DNA from: Bog-950 sp044228435 | GTDB lineage: Bacteria; Bacteroidota; Bacteroidia; Chitinophagales; LD1 | Direction: 5' to 3' | Assembly (NCBI GenBank): GCA_044228435.1 | Contig: JBGAUW010000018.1 | Location: 1 to 64,000, forward strand | DNA: 64,000 nucleotides | Shown: positions 20,201 through 28,959 of the stretch, piece by piece | How the letters are laid out: each line of letters begins with the position of its first letter | Numbering within the stretch: position 1 is the stretch's first letter | Notes under the pieces: model-generated | The model's database searches: none | Told to the model about the DNA's origin: nothing | The model's input: the letters and a program-made list of their open reading frames with translations, nothing else | Translations under genes and position numbers: made by a program

Positions 20201-20888
20201 TGCTGCTAAGACCAAAAAAAGTGCCACGGGTTCCGGGCGCATTGCCCGCATAGCTTACCATTATGCCGTGCATTTTGGTGGTCGAGTTATCCATCAGGTT
20301 AAGCACCGCTTCGGTATTTACAGGGCTGTTAATGTTTACCGCATGGCTAACTATACGAATTACTTCGTTAGTGGCCACCGAGGGATTGTTAAGGCCAATG
20401 CTAAGGTATTCGGCATTACTGCCGCTTCCACTCATATTCCATAGCATGGCATTGTCAGGATTGTCGCCGGTTATGCCCAAAAACAAACCGTTGTTGCAGG
20501 CATTGCTGTAGGCCGGGTGCAAAATGCGCAACCCATTTCGTCCGCATGGGTTTACGGCATCTGGGTTTACTTTTAAATCTATAGCGTATTGAGGGGCTAC
20601 CTGGCTAATGCCAATCAAAAAATTAGAACCATCCAGGCGCACGCGCTCCATACCATTGGCGGCCAGTACAAAAGCTTCTGTATTGATAGTGCCTATAAAA
20701 TTATTATTAACCGTGGCACCTATAGCCGCGGTACTGGCGGTGGTATTGGCGTTGCCCCGCACCTTCCAATAGGTGCCGGCTGCGCTGCCCGGGTTTTGTA
20801 TTTCGGCTTGTGCTATTAAGGTAAGGCTGGCTGTAAGTAAAATGCTGCAAAACAGCAGTTGCTTAAGGTATGGGGTAGTTAATGCCAT
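17247..20888 (-). CDS. Beta-roll fibre protein with an alternative (non-S74) C-terminal domain
   Basis: 1,213 residues. The signal peptide (KQLLFCSILLTASLTLIAQ) and following AEIQNPGSAAGTYWKVRGN module parallel the two S74 paralogues. Residues about 320-980 are TGSYNTATGYQ/NTAVGYxAL-type repeats of roughly 16-18 residues, interrupted by FIGTTDNVPFTIRVNSQQAG. The tail differs: after YAGYFAGNANVTGTL it continues with FKIDHPLDPENKYLWHSF and ends EVVNHKPKGR, with no SDxRxK dyad, no neck and no coiled coil. The FKIDHPLDPENKYL segment is recognisable from other bacterial fibre-like proteins but has no function I can name. It is separated from the 2,083-aa paralogue by 244 bp in which no gene is seen. 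Probably a surface fibre. Confidence 0.82.
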   Translation of the reverse strand: MALTTPYLKQLLFCSILLTASLTLIAQAEIQNPGSAAGTYWKVRGNANTTASTAAIGATVNNNFIGTINTEAFVLAANGMERVRLDGSNFLIGISQVAPQYAIDLKVNPDAVNPCGRNGLRILHPAYSNACNNGLFLGITGDNPDNAMLWNMSGSGSNAEYLSIGLNNPSVATNEVIRIVSHAVNINSPVNTEAVLNLMDNSTTKMHGIMVSYAGNAPGTRGTFFGLSSSGLNDDALIWNYRPNAILLGTNNAQRVEISSAGNVGINVTGSPSYLLDVQGNTGVNPMRVRGVLTGATADSLLTINSSGVVRRMKASDMFAATSTDWSLTGNASTIDGTNFIGTTDNVPFTIRVNSQQAGRLDPLLSNTFYGYWAGRDNSTGTQNTAVGINALLISSTGVKNTALGTSALENNTGSNNTASGYAALTGNTSGSYNTATGYQSAAGVTTGNRNTAVGYAAFATPSGNNSGVVAIGNYALYNTNQDNSVAVGDSALAYNGGAGNTGVGYRALTAISGGFNNTAVGFEAGKANSGMQNVTAIGYQALGSSTGGYSNTAVGSRALYSDAGGMYNNALGHEALYTNNTGADNTAVGYHSLYSNTSGNNNTALGNYAGNGMTNSSNNVAIGYNAMYSTGSVSGSVAIGRAALSSAATYDAVAVGDSALAFNGGQGNTAVGNKALVVNNTGSYNTVLGYEAARRTTGMSYNTALGYQSMGGFAGGMANTSVGAQALYTGNGSSYNAAVGYKAMYSTNGAGDNNAALGSYSLYSNITGRNNTAVGYQAAYYNSTGYSNVAIGKDALYNGSIVRNTVAIGDSALFNNGTTPSATLGQFNTAVGSKAMLTNNTGASNTALGFEALYSNASTSGNTAVGRGALRSTNANYNTAAGALAGAATTGDGNTAIGYNTLAANSTGIYNTALGYNANVGSGSLTNAAAIGSAAMVTASNSLVLGSINGVNGGTANVNVGIGTTSPGYALDVLSALFHTGNFINSATSTDNIGVYGACNNTPYYGYGGLFEGGYIGVYGNSSIAGTGTRYGVYGSAANGVTNYAGYFAGNANVTGTLSKGAGAFKIDHPLDPENKYLWHSFVESPDMMNIYNGNIITDNKGEATITLPDYFEALNRDFRYQLTAIGQQANAWVVKEVNNNNFSIKTDKPNVKISWQLTGVRHDKYADAHRIPNEVAKEPENKGKYIHWQEWSQTEEKGIDFEVVNHKPKGR

Positions 20889-21078
20889 AGCTGTAAAAGA
20901 GTTGCACTTTAAAGGTGCACCCGGTGTATTTATGGGTTAAGAAACTGTACTTTCAAAGTTCTGTATGTGTGGCAGTACGGCGCACAATTTAAACCTAAAA
21001 ATTAAACTTAAGGGTAGCAGCATACCTGTATTTAATCATGTTTAGGCATGCTTTTAAAACCATTTAATGGGCAGCTTA

Positions 21079-21110
21079 TTTGGTTTTGTTAATTTAATTT
21101 CATAACTTTG
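21079..21110 (+). promoter_or_regulatory. Bacteroidota-type promoter (TTTG-N20-TAACTTTG)
   Basis: A TTTG at 21079-21082 is separated by 20 bases from TAACTTTG at 21103-21110, an exact match to the TAnnTTTG -7 element used by the primary sigma factor of Bacteroidota. It faces the Mrr-like gene remnant, whose first plausible codons lie at 21112-21128. Confidence 0.6.
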
Positions 21111-21127
21111 TATGAAATTAAATAAAA

Positions 21128-21575
21128 GTGAACACCAAACCAATTACCCCTCAGCAGTTTGAGTTTTTCCAGGATATGGTGGCGGATTGTTATCGGCGAT
21201 GGGTTACTTTATAAGTATGGTGTCGCCTAAGGGGCGCGATGGGGCATTGACATAATTGCCTATACCGACCCGCTGGGCACCAAACAGCCCCGCATTATTG
21301 TGCTGGTAAAGCATACGCCCGATGCAAGTATTTCCAGCGATGATATACAGCGCTTAAGCGGCACTATGAAACGCGATAGCGATGTAGGTGTGTTTGCAAC
21401 CAGCGGCGATTTTAGTCACTGTGCTAAAGCCGAGGCCCGCTCATCGGCCAAACATATTGAGCTGATAGATTTTGACCGTTTTATTGAATTATGGATTCAG
21501 TATTATAATAAAATGAACTCCGAAACTAAAGCCTTGCTTCCCCTCCACCCAATCTATTTCTTAGGCTTCAACTAA
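21128..21575 (+). pseudogene. Mrr-type restriction endonuclease, frameshifted
   Basis: Read across frames, the region encodes VNTKPITPQQFEFFQDMV, then VADCYRR-MGYFISMVSPKGRDGG-IDIIAYTD, then VLVKHTPDA, DIQRLSGTMKRDSDVGVFAT, IELIDFDRFIELW and LLPLHPIYFLGFN to a stop at 21573. This is the restriction-endonuclease-like Mrr fold (G-x-D-G-G-I-D, V-K, later A-x-A helix) of a family that cuts modified DNA. Two single-base losses break it: an A at about 21210 (RR/MGY junction) and a G in a G-run at about 21242 (DGG-ID). Only the last 91 codons remain as one frame. About 150 residues is near the usual length, so little else is missing. It may be genuinely dead or carry consensus errors in homopolymers. 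A good promoter lies just upstream. Confidence 0.75.
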
Positions 21576-21712
21576 TAGTACGGTAGCTCTCTGTTGCTTG
21601 CAATTAGTTTGGCTGGCTTGTGGCTCGCAGTTGTAAGGCCTCAACCCCGGTCTAGGCTACCAAACACCAAAACGCAAATCCTGCTATATTTGGTACGTTT
21701 GTATTCCCCTGT

Positions 21713-22285
21713 ATGAAAAACCCACTACTACTGATTGGCGTTATTGGGTTGTTGCTTTTGGCCATTGGCTGCAATAATAGACCTGCAACACCTGCAGTAA
21801 CAGAAACTGCAGGGCAGTATACTGATACAATGCCAGGGCAAGCGGGTGTATCTGCAGACTCAACAGATATACCCTTAGATGAAAACCAAACCATGTATGT
21901 GGTAATTGCCGATTCGGGTACCGATTATTGGCAACTGGAACGAACCATGTTTAATCTGCATTGCAATACCGGATTGAATATAGATACCCAAGGTAAATCG
22001 TTTAACCAGGAAAAAGGAGAAATTACACTTGCAGAAGATGATGAAGATGAAATGTGGCAAGGGCAACACTACCCACGGCGCTGGGGCGAAGATTTTTTAA
22101 GCCTTGAGCAATTATACTTTTACGATACTGTTACCCAAGTTGAAAACAGAAGCCAGACAATGGTATTAGTAGCAGGCCTGTTCGATAACCGAATAAGTGC
22201 CGATAGCCTCGCTTCTGTTATCAGTAAGTATGCACCTGCAACCTTCGTAATGCAATCAAGCATTTATATGGGGTGCATGCATTAA
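21713..22285 (+). CDS. Hypothetical lipoprotein
   Basis: 190 residues, not recognised. A lipoprotein signal is clear: hydrophobic LLLIGVIGLLLLAIG followed by Cys20 and NNRP. A disordered Thr/Pro/Asp-rich linker (about 21-55) leads to a folded region with TMYVVIADSGTDYW, where the short acidic patch EDDEDEMW lies at about 107-114. The C-terminus reads VVLVAGLFDNRISADSLASV-like hydrophobic/helical sequence. It faces the convergent ytxJ gene, whose stop lies 57 bp away. No operon partner is apparent. It probably sits in the periplasm or outer-membrane inner leaflet. Confidence 0.7.
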   Translation: MKNPLLLIGVIGLLLLAIGCNNRPATPAVTETAGQYTDTMPGQAGVSADSTDIPLDENQTMYVVIADSGTDYWQLERTMFNLHCNTGLNIDTQGKSFNQEKGEITLAEDDEDEMWQGQHYPRRWGEDFLSLEQLYFYDTVTQVENRSQTMVLVAGLFDNRISADSLASVISKYAPATFVMQSSIYMGCMH

Positions 22286-22341
22286 AACCTTTTGTATTTA
22301 ACATGATACAGGCTACTTCACTTCCCCATTTCATAAGTGCA

Positions 22342-22683
22342 TTACACACCCAAGCTTTCCAGCGCATCTTGTAGCGCTACATCATCATGCGAAGCATTAA
22401 AAACACATTGCCCGTTTTTAATAACCAGCAGTTGTGGCGATTCGTGTTGTATATGGTAGCGGGTGGCAATCTGGTTACTTATTTCCCGGTATTGTATCAG
22501 GTCTAAATAGTAAATATCAAAGGCTACTTTTCCGGCTTGCTTCAAATCCATATCCAGGCCCCGTTTAGCCATGCTACTAACCGAGCAGCGGGTGCTGTGT
22601 TTAAATATAATTTGTGCGCGGGTTTGCGAAAGGCTATCCAATTCATCTAACTGCCCGGTTTCATTTAATACTCTATAGTCCAT
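22342..22683 (-). CDS. ytxJ: Bacillithiol-system monothiol protein YtxJ
   Basis: 113 residues, full length for the family. The thioredoxin-like fold carries a single redox Cys33 in the FKHSTRCSVS motif (Thr-Arg-Cys-Ser-Val-Ser). Later come DIYYLDLIQYREISNQIA and the cis-Pro region HESPQLLVIKNG, as in thioredoxins. YtxJ-type bacilliredoxins reduce protein-bacillithiol mixed disulfides in the cytoplasm. The organism is therefore predicted to make bacillithiol, as many Bacteroidota do. It stands alone, convergent with the lipoprotein gene. Confidence 0.88.
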   Translation of the reverse strand: MDYRVLNETGQLDELDSLSQTRAQIIFKHSTRCSVSSMAKRGLDMDLKQAGKVAFDIYYLDLIQYREISNQIATRYHIQHESPQLLVIKNGQCVFNASHDDVALQDALESLGV

Positions 22684-22836
22684 TCATTTATTTATTTACG
22701 CACTGTTTCATTAAAGCGGCTGTAAAGGTAACAAGCAATGCAACAAAGTGTATTACCGCAAATGCGCCTGCTAACTATTTTTAGCTAATAAAAAGAATAA
22801 TGCACCCTTCTGCATTTGTCATCCTGAACCTCTGCC

Positions 22837-24597
22837 TCATTTTTTTGCTATATCCTCATGTAGCTTTGCCCGTAATTGTTCCGCAAGTTGGTGGTATTGT
22901 TCGGGTAAATAGTAAAGCAGGTTATCCATTTCGTAAGGGTCGGTGCTTAAATTGTAAAGTTCTGTTTCAACTGCCTCTGCTTTTTCCTTTTTGCGTAATA
23001 CGCGCTGGTTGCAGGCGTTTATTTTAGCCCACAGGGCCGACTCTTTATTTTCCAGCCTGGCTCTGAATTTAACCATGCCGTGGTTCTTTTCCCACTCTAT
23101 ATATTTAAAGGCCTGCTTTACCTTTTGGCCATTTTTTTCAACCTCCACTATCATGCGTATTGCGTTATAGCTGGGCCGGTCCAGTAATGGCGAGGGCAGT
23201 AATTTTAAATTCATAGTGGCGCCTCCAAAAATAAAATCAGTACCACCAGGGCTTATGTACTCCATTACAAAATCAGTTCGTGGTTCGTAGTTTTGGCTGG
23301 TGCCGGTAAGCAGTGGTACTATCGATTTGCCATCTACATCTGCCGGTATATTTATACCTGCAAGTTGTAGTAGCGTGGGCATCAGGTCCAGGTTAATAAT
23401 CCATTCTTCTTTCTTACCTGGTGCCTGCAAATGCAGAGAGTCTCCGCCGGTTATTATAAGCGGAACCCGTATAGCTTCTTCGTACGGTGTGCCTTTATGG
23501 TAAAGCCCTTTGCTGCCTAAATGAAAACCGTTATCGCTGGTAAAAATCAGCAATGTATTATCCCATTCATCCTTCGCTTTAAGGGTGTTAATTACCTGCA
23601 CAATCATATCGTTTAATGCATACAACGAGCCCATCCGGTAATACCACGTGGCATCCATAAATCCTTTTAGTTCTTTAGGCAGTTTATTGCCAAAAGCCAG
23701 TTTATACCAGCCCTTGCCTTTGTTCTGCTGCCTTAATCTTTTATCCCAGTTATTAATATGCCAGCCCGATTTATCCAATGGCTTTTTCTTTTCCTTTTCT
23801 GTAGCCAGTGCACCATAGTCGTTAAAGTAATTAGGGCCTTTAGGCATGGTATCGGTTAACCATCGTGCTTTGGCAAGCTGCTCATACCTCGGCGCAGGCG
23901 GCAACGGAAAATGCGGCGGGGTAGGCGTAAGGTATAAAAAGAATGGCTGTGTATCGTTGCCTTCAGCATCTGCAATAAACGCTACTGCTTTTTTTGTTAT
24001 TACATCAGTAGAGTAGTCGCTTTCGTTTTTCCCGTGCGGCTCTATTTGCTGGTTATCTGTTATCCATATGCTATCGTTTACACGGGCAGCCTTATCCCAC
24101 ACCAGCAAGTTGTAATTATAGCCCCTGTAAATAGGCAGCGGCTTACTAACCATTACGGCACCATCAGTCCATCCGTAGGGTAAGGGAAGTTGTTTGTCTT
24201 TCTTCTTTTTATACCCGTTCATGTACTTGCCTATCATACTGGTACGATAACCGGCGGCGGCAAGTTGAGCCGGTAGTGCGGCAGGCTCATCATCTTTAAA
24301 GTATTTCCATCCACCATGCGTATTGCCATTGCGCAGCACATCGGTTTTATGCCCGTATTTGCCCGATAGTAAAGCTGCCCGGCTGGGGCAGCAGATAGAC
24401 ATAGGAGTGAATGAATTGGTAAAATCTATACCGTTCTGTTTTAAAGAATCGAGCACCGGTAGTACCTCCGGAAAAAACTGGGGTGTTACCATAGCATCCA
24501 GGTCATCGGCCAGTATAATAACCACATTGGGTTTTTGCTGTGCCTGCAGGCAAAAAACAAAAAGTAGAATAACAGTAACCAAACCCGCTCTTAGCAT
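22837..24597 (-). CDS. Secreted sulfatase family hydrolase
   Basis: 586 residues with an N-terminal signal peptide (VILLFVFCLQAQ). Metal-binding Asp31-Asp32 lies in VVIILADDLD, and the formylglycine motif is Cys69-Cys-Pro-Ser-Arg73 (CxPSR) followed by AALLSGKYGHKTDV. TSDNGFHLG (second metal site) and the C-terminal LSTDPYEMDNLL are typical of type I sulfatases. The enzyme needs Cys69 oxidised by a formylglycine-generating activity that is not in the window. Bacteroidota sulfatases desulfate algal or host glycans in the periplasm. No SusCD pair or glycoside hydrolase is adjacent, so the substrate cannot be named. Confidence 0.92.
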   Translation of the reverse strand: MLRAGLVTVILLFVFCLQAQQKPNVVIILADDLDAMVTPQFFPEVLPVLDSLKQNGIDFTNSFTPMSICCPSRAALLSGKYGHKTDVLRNGNTHGGWKYFKDDEPAALPAQLAAAGYRTSMIGKYMNGYKKKKDKQLPLPYGWTDGAVMVSKPLPIYRGYNYNLLVWDKAARVNDSIWITDNQQIEPHGKNESDYSTDVITKKAVAFIADAEGNDTQPFFLYLTPTPPHFPLPPAPRYEQLAKARWLTDTMPKGPNYFNDYGALATEKEKKKPLDKSGWHINNWDKRLRQQNKGKGWYKLAFGNKLPKELKGFMDATWYYRMGSLYALNDMIVQVINTLKAKDEWDNTLLIFTSDNGFHLGSKGLYHKGTPYEEAIRVPLIITGGDSLHLQAPGKKEEWIINLDLMPTLLQLAGINIPADVDGKSIVPLLTGTSQNYEPRTDFVMEYISPGGTDFIFGGATMNLKLLPSPLLDRPSYNAIRMIVEVEKNGQKVKQAFKYIEWEKNHGMVKFRARLENKESALWAKINACNQRVLRKKEKAEAVETELYNLSTDPYEMDNLLYYLPEQYHQLAEQLRAKLHEDIAKK

Positions 24598-24722
24598 TAT
24601 GCCGTTGTTGTTTGCTGCAAGTATAAGCTACTTGTGGGCGAAATAAATAATGTAAAATGTTCGCTCTGCTGAAAGCAGGCCAACGTAATTTGTTTATTAA
24701 TCTATCGCCTAACGTCTGGTAT

Positions 24723-27700
24723 TTATTTCTTAATTTGGTTCAGCAGCAACTCGTTTTGCTTTTTAAGCTCATCAATTTGCTTTTGCTGCTCTTTTACAGC
24801 ACCTACTAATAACGGTATCAGCTCGGTATAGTTTACAGCTTCAAATTGTAATTCTTCGGTTAGTTTTTTACCATGGGCCTCATCGCTGTTCTCGTAAGTT
24901 GCCGGTTGAGTTGCCAATTGTGTAAGTGTAGGCATAACCTCTTTAATTTCTTCGGCAATAAACCCATAGCGTTTGCCGGCAGGCAGGTTCATGTAAGGAT
25001 ACTCGGCTGTTTTGTATTGGTACGATGATGGCTTTAAACGGCTAATTAATGCCAGCGCATTTCCTTCTACCGGCTCAATATTGGTTTTAAGTTTTCTATC
25101 CGATGGCAGGTAAGCGCCGGTAGTATAAACATTACCTGCAAAGTAACCAGCATAGTTGGTAGATGTACCGCCACCTACCGTACCATAAACACCGTATGCA
25201 TTAACCCCACCATAACCATAAGCGTAAACACCATAGTTGCTGGCGGTGCCGTACCAGCCGTTGGCATTAACGCCGTAGTGGCTGCTGTAGCCGCTGCCGT
25301 TCATTACTGCGCGCGAATAGGTACCTATGTAACCACCCTCGCTTTGTATGCCATAGCCAAAGCCGGTGGCGTTGTTGGCTGTAACAACAATACCGTAGCT
25401 GCTACTGCCATGGTTGCTGTTTACAATATTAACGGTGCGGTCGGTATTGGCTGCAATATCCAGCGTATAAGCAGGGTTGGTCATACCTATGCCTACATTT
25501 ACGGTATCGTTACCGGTACCGCCTAATACAAGTGCGCTGCTAACGGTAAAGCGTGCGTTATACCCTACGGCGGTAGATTTTGTAAGCCCGTTAGCTGATT
25601 GGCTGAAGGAGCCTAAATAAGTATTGTTGGTGCCGGTAACATTGCCGCCATTGCCCGCATTGTAACCCAGCGCCGTATTGTAGTTATTACCCGAAACATT
25701 TTGAGAGTATAGGGCAGAGTCGCCAACAGCGGTATTATAATTGCCATCCTGGTTGGTCCACATGGTTACGTTACCAATAGCCACGTTATCGCTGCCAAAA
25801 CGGTCGAACCTTCCGGCATACGTACCCAGCGCAGTGTTGCGGTTGGCCGTTTGCATTCCATCCATACTGCCAGCCCCTATAGCTACATTGCGTGTACCGG
25901 TGGTTACCCCACCCAGTGCGTAGTGCCCTATGCCTATGTTTTGTGTGCCGGTAGTGTACGACTGCATAGCTTTATAACCAATGCCTACGTTGGCAAATCC
26001 GGTGCTACCTCCAGAGTTACCTTGCATAGCATCTACTCCTATAGCTACGTTTTCGTAACCGCTGGTATTGTAGCGTAACGAAGCAATGCCAACAGCTGCG
26101 TTGCGGTCGCCGGTGGTAATATAGTTTAGGCTAAATGCGCCAACGGCTGTATTATTATTGGCATCGTTGCTTGGTGCGTTAGCAAGGCTTTGGCCTGCAT
26201 AGTTACCAATGTAAGTGTTGTAATAACCGGAACTATCATATAAGCCGGCCCATACACCCAGGTACAGGTTTTCATCGCCAATTTCGTGGTGCTGGCCCGC
26301 CAGGCGGCCAATGGCAGTATTATCGTTGCTGGCTTGATTTTGCTGCAGCGCAGCACGACCAATAGCCATATTGGTGTTGCCCGTGGTATTAAATTCTCCG
26401 GCAGAGCCACCTATAAAAAAGTTATACGATGCGCCAGCGTTGCTATAGCCCGCATGGGTACCTATAAAGAAGTTGCGAAAACCGGTGGTAAACCGACCGG
26501 CCTGGTGGCCTATGGCAAAGTTTTCGGTAGTGTTGCTGGCATATAAGGCACTATCGCCAATGGCTAAAATTTCGGATGGAGAGGTATTGCTACGAAGTGC
26601 ATACGCTCCAATAGCAATGTTGCGGCTGCCCGAAGTAGAAACAAACAAGGCACTGTCGCCAATAGCGATATTATAGCTTCCTGTTAACGCACCCCCGCCA
26701 TGTAAACTGCGCACACCAATGGCTACGTTGTTGCTGCCGCTGTAACTGTAATACATGGCACCAATGCCCATCGTAGTATTGCCCCTGGCCGTATAGCTGC
26801 CATACTGCGTGGCGTAGCCCACCCCAACGTTTTCAATACCAATTACGGTATTCGGGCTATAAGCACCATATCCTGCATAAGAGCCTACAAATACGTTGTT
26901 ATCTACTTTATTGTAATAACCTGCGGCATATCCTACAGCTACTGTCGCTTCGGCTGTATCAGAAAATGCCGAAGCAAGGTACCCCACCGCAGTGTTACTA
27001 CTGCCCTTACTTGTATACATAGCGCCACGGCCTATGGCCGTATTGTAACTATAATAGGTGCCCGACTCCAACGCACCTACACCAATGCCGGTATTTTCGT
27101 TGCCGCCTTTATGTCCGCGCATAGCGCGCCAACCCATAGCGGTGTTCATATCGCCGGCGCTGTCGTTTTGCATAGCCTCGGCACCAATAGCTGTTGTATT
27201 GATGCTGTTTATGCTTGCATTCATGGCTAACTTACCTACCGCTACGTTGTTGTATCCGCTACTATCGTTATAGTAACTCCAAAAGCCTATGGCTACATTG
27301 TGGTAGCCCTGGCGGTTGCCGTAGCCACCGCGGTCACCCATAAATACGTTTTGATAGCCCGTTGTTGTATTTGTACCTGATTCAAAACCGTGAAAAGTGT
27401 TTCCATAGCCTGTCGTATTGTTAGCTCCCGAATAATAACCGGTGAAGGTATTCCAGCTACCTGTGTTTTTATTTCCGGCATACGAACCTACTGCTACCAG
27501 GCTTGCACCGGTTACGTTAAGTTGCAGCGCTCCATTACCTACAGCGGTATTATCGGCGGCGGTATTGTACATAAGTGCCGCATTACCTACCGCTGTGTTA
27601 TTACCATTACCGGTAACTGCCGTTAACGCATACGAGCCAATGGCCGTATTGGCGGCACCGCTGGTAGCCGCCTTTAAAGCTGCATGGCCTACAGCTGTGT

Positions 27701-28772
27701 TCATGTAGCCGGCATTAGCTGAATAGAGAGCAGAGTCGCCCACCGCCACGTGCATACTACCGGTGGTGTTGCTTTGCAATGCATTTAGGCCAATAGCTAC
27801 ATTGCGGCTGCCGCTGGTATTATTATACATACTCATATACCCCAGCGATACGTTGTATTGCCCCGAGTGGGTAGCCCCGCGCAGTGCCCAAAAGCCCATA
27901 GCCACATTGTAAGCCCCGCCAATATTGCCATCCATACTACCGGCACCTACTGCCGTATTTAAATAGCCGGTGGTGTTGCTGCTTAATGCCCCATCGCCTA
28001 CGGCCACATTTTGGTAGCCGGCAGCGTTGCTATATAAACTATACGAACCAAGTGCAGTGTTGGCGTTGCCCGTGTTACCTGCTCCGCCCGCGCCTAAACT
28101 CTGTTCGCCCACAGCTGTGTTGCTGCCGCCGGTAGCATTTAAACCTGCTTTATGGCCAAAAAAAGTGCGTCCGTTCAATTGATCAATACGCCCCGCCGCT
28201 ATATTGTTAACTCTTATATTAAACGGAACGTTATCGCGGGTGCCAATAAAATTAGTGCCATCTACTGTACCGGTGTTACCTAATATTTTCCACTGGCTGC
28301 CCGTATCCACCGCTGCCGTCCAGGCCGGAACACCGGAAGGGTTAAGTGTTAATACCTGCCCGGCTGTACCATTGGCAAGGGCTTTTACATCGCCATTCAA
28401 ATCTGCAAAAAGTATTTTATCGGTGTTAGAAGTAGGAGATGTAACAAATGAACCACCGGTGGCCAGGCCGCCAATGCGCGCGGTGTTATTACCAAAAATA
28501 TGCAACAGTTGCTGTGGTAGCACGGTGCCTATACCAAACTTACCGTTTACGTCTACTGTTACGCGGCGCACATTGTTGGTACGAAAGGTGAGCGCATTTA
28601 AATCGGTAGTGCCTAAAAAGTTAACCGCAGTATCGGTAGTGGTGTTACCATAGAGTTTCCAAAAAGGGAAAGTAGGGTTTTGCGTTTCGGCCTGCGAAAA
28701 CAAACTGCTGTATACAAGTACACCAAATGCAAGCAATACCGCACGGGTTGCAGAAGAGTAGAAAGTAGTCAT
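24723..28772 (-). CDS. Giant beta-roll fibre protein with peptidase S74 chaperone domain (second)
   Basis: 1,349 residues. The N-terminus (signal peptide SSATRAVLLAFGVLVYSSLFSQ, then AETQNPTFPFWKLYGN and NFLGTTDLNALTFRTNNVRR) is nearly the same as in the 2,083-residue paralogue. The body, about residues 190-1090, is TGxxNTAVGxxAL-type beta-roll repeats with frequent Tyr (SGYNNVAVG). The region about 1100-1210 is rich in YGVYAYGYGG-like Gly/Tyr sequence. The C-terminus has SDRKLK with Ser1224/Lys1229 (S74 dyad), EAVNYTELIPLLVGAVKEQQ and a terminal coiled coil. It probably trimerises, cleaves off its chaperone and forms a surface fibre. A plausible promoter lies about 25 bp upstream. The sulfatase gene follows on the same strand 125 bp downstream. 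Confidence 0.85.
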   Translation of the reverse strand: MTTFYSSATRAVLLAFGVLVYSSLFSQAETQNPTFPFWKLYGNTTTDTAVNFLGTTDLNALTFRTNNVRRVTVDVNGKFGIGTVLPQQLLHIFGNNTARIGGLATGGSFVTSPTSNTDKILFADLNGDVKALANGTAGQVLTLNPSGVPAWTAAVDTGSQWKILGNTGTVDGTNFIGTRDNVPFNIRVNNIAAGRIDQLNGRTFFGHKAGLNATGGSNTAVGEQSLGAGGAGNTGNANTALGSYSLYSNAAGYQNVAVGDGALSSNTTGYLNTAVGAGSMDGNIGGAYNVAMGFWALRGATHSGQYNVSLGYMSMYNNTSGSRNVAIGLNALQSNTTGSMHVAVGDSALYSANAGYMNTAVGHAALKAATSGAANTAIGSYALTAVTGNGNNTAVGNAALMYNTAADNTAVGNGALQLNVTGASLVAVGSYAGNKNTGSWNTFTGYYSGANNTTGYGNTFHGFESGTNTTTGYQNVFMGDRGGYGNRQGYHNVAIGFWSYYNDSSGYNNVAVGKLAMNASINSINTTAIGAEAMQNDSAGDMNTAMGWRAMRGHKGGNENTGIGVGALESGTYYSYNTAIGRGAMYTSKGSSNTAVGYLASAFSDTAEATVAVGYAAGYYNKVDNNVFVGSYAGYGAYSPNTVIGIENVGVGYATQYGSYTARGNTTMGIGAMYYSYSGSNNVAIGVRSLHGGGALTGSYNIAIGDSALFVSTSGSRNIAIGAYALRSNTSPSEILAIGDSALYASNTTENFAIGHQAGRFTTGFRNFFIGTHAGYSNAGASYNFFIGGSAGEFNTTGNTNMAIGRAALQQNQASNDNTAIGRLAGQHHEIGDENLYLGVWAGLYDSSGYYNTYIGNYAGQSLANAPSNDANNNTAVGAFSLNYITTGDRNAAVGIASLRYNTSGYENVAIGVDAMQGNSGGSTGFANVGIGYKAMQSYTTGTQNIGIGHYALGGVTTGTRNVAIGAGSMDGMQTANRNTALGTYAGRFDRFGSDNVAIGNVTMWTNQDGNYNTAVGDSALYSQNVSGNNYNTALGYNAGNGGNVTGTNNTYLGSFSQSANGLTKSTAVGYNARFTVSSALVLGGTGNDTVNVGIGMTNPAYTLDIAANTDRTVNIVNSNHGSSSYGIVVTANNATGFGYGIQSEGGYIGTYSRAVMNGSGYSSHYGVNANGWYGTASNYGVYAYGYGGVNAYGVYGTVGGGTSTNYAGYFAGNVYTTGAYLPSDRKLKTNIEPVEGNALALISRLKPSSYQYKTAEYPYMNLPAGKRYGFIAEEIKEVMPTLTQLATQPATYENSDEAHGKKLTEELQFEAVNYTELIPLLVGAVKEQQKQIDELKKQNELLLNQIKK

Positions 28773-28796
28773 AAAATAAGCGTGTCGTTAGTGGCT

Positions 28797-28825
28797 CAAA
28801 TATCGCTTTTTTAGCCTTAATACAA
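28797..28825 (-). promoter_or_regulatory. Candidate promoter (TTG-N18-GATATTTG) for the 1,349-aa fibre gene
   Basis: Read on the minus strand, TTG is followed after 18 bases by GATATTTG, one mismatch from TAnnTTTG. The -7 element ends 24 bp before the start codon at 28772. Spacing fits the Bacteroidota consensus within one or two bases. Confidence 0.4.
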
Positions 28826-28904
28826 TACTAAAACAAGGCATTTAAAAGCTGAGAAATGAAGATATTTCATAATTGATTTAATAATAGCCAATTCCTATTA
28901 GTGC

Positions 28905-28937
28905 AAAAAAAAGCCGTGGCAAAATTTGCCACGGCTT
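28905..28937 (-). terminator. Rho-independent terminator of the large collagen-like gene
   Basis: A perfect hairpin, AAGCCGTGGCAAA/TTTGCCACGGCTT around a single central base, lies 23 bp after the stop. On the minus strand it is followed by a run of Ts (A-run at 28905-28910 on the plus strand). Confidence 0.85.
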
Positions 28938-28959
28938 TGCCTTAAAATGCCCTTATCCG

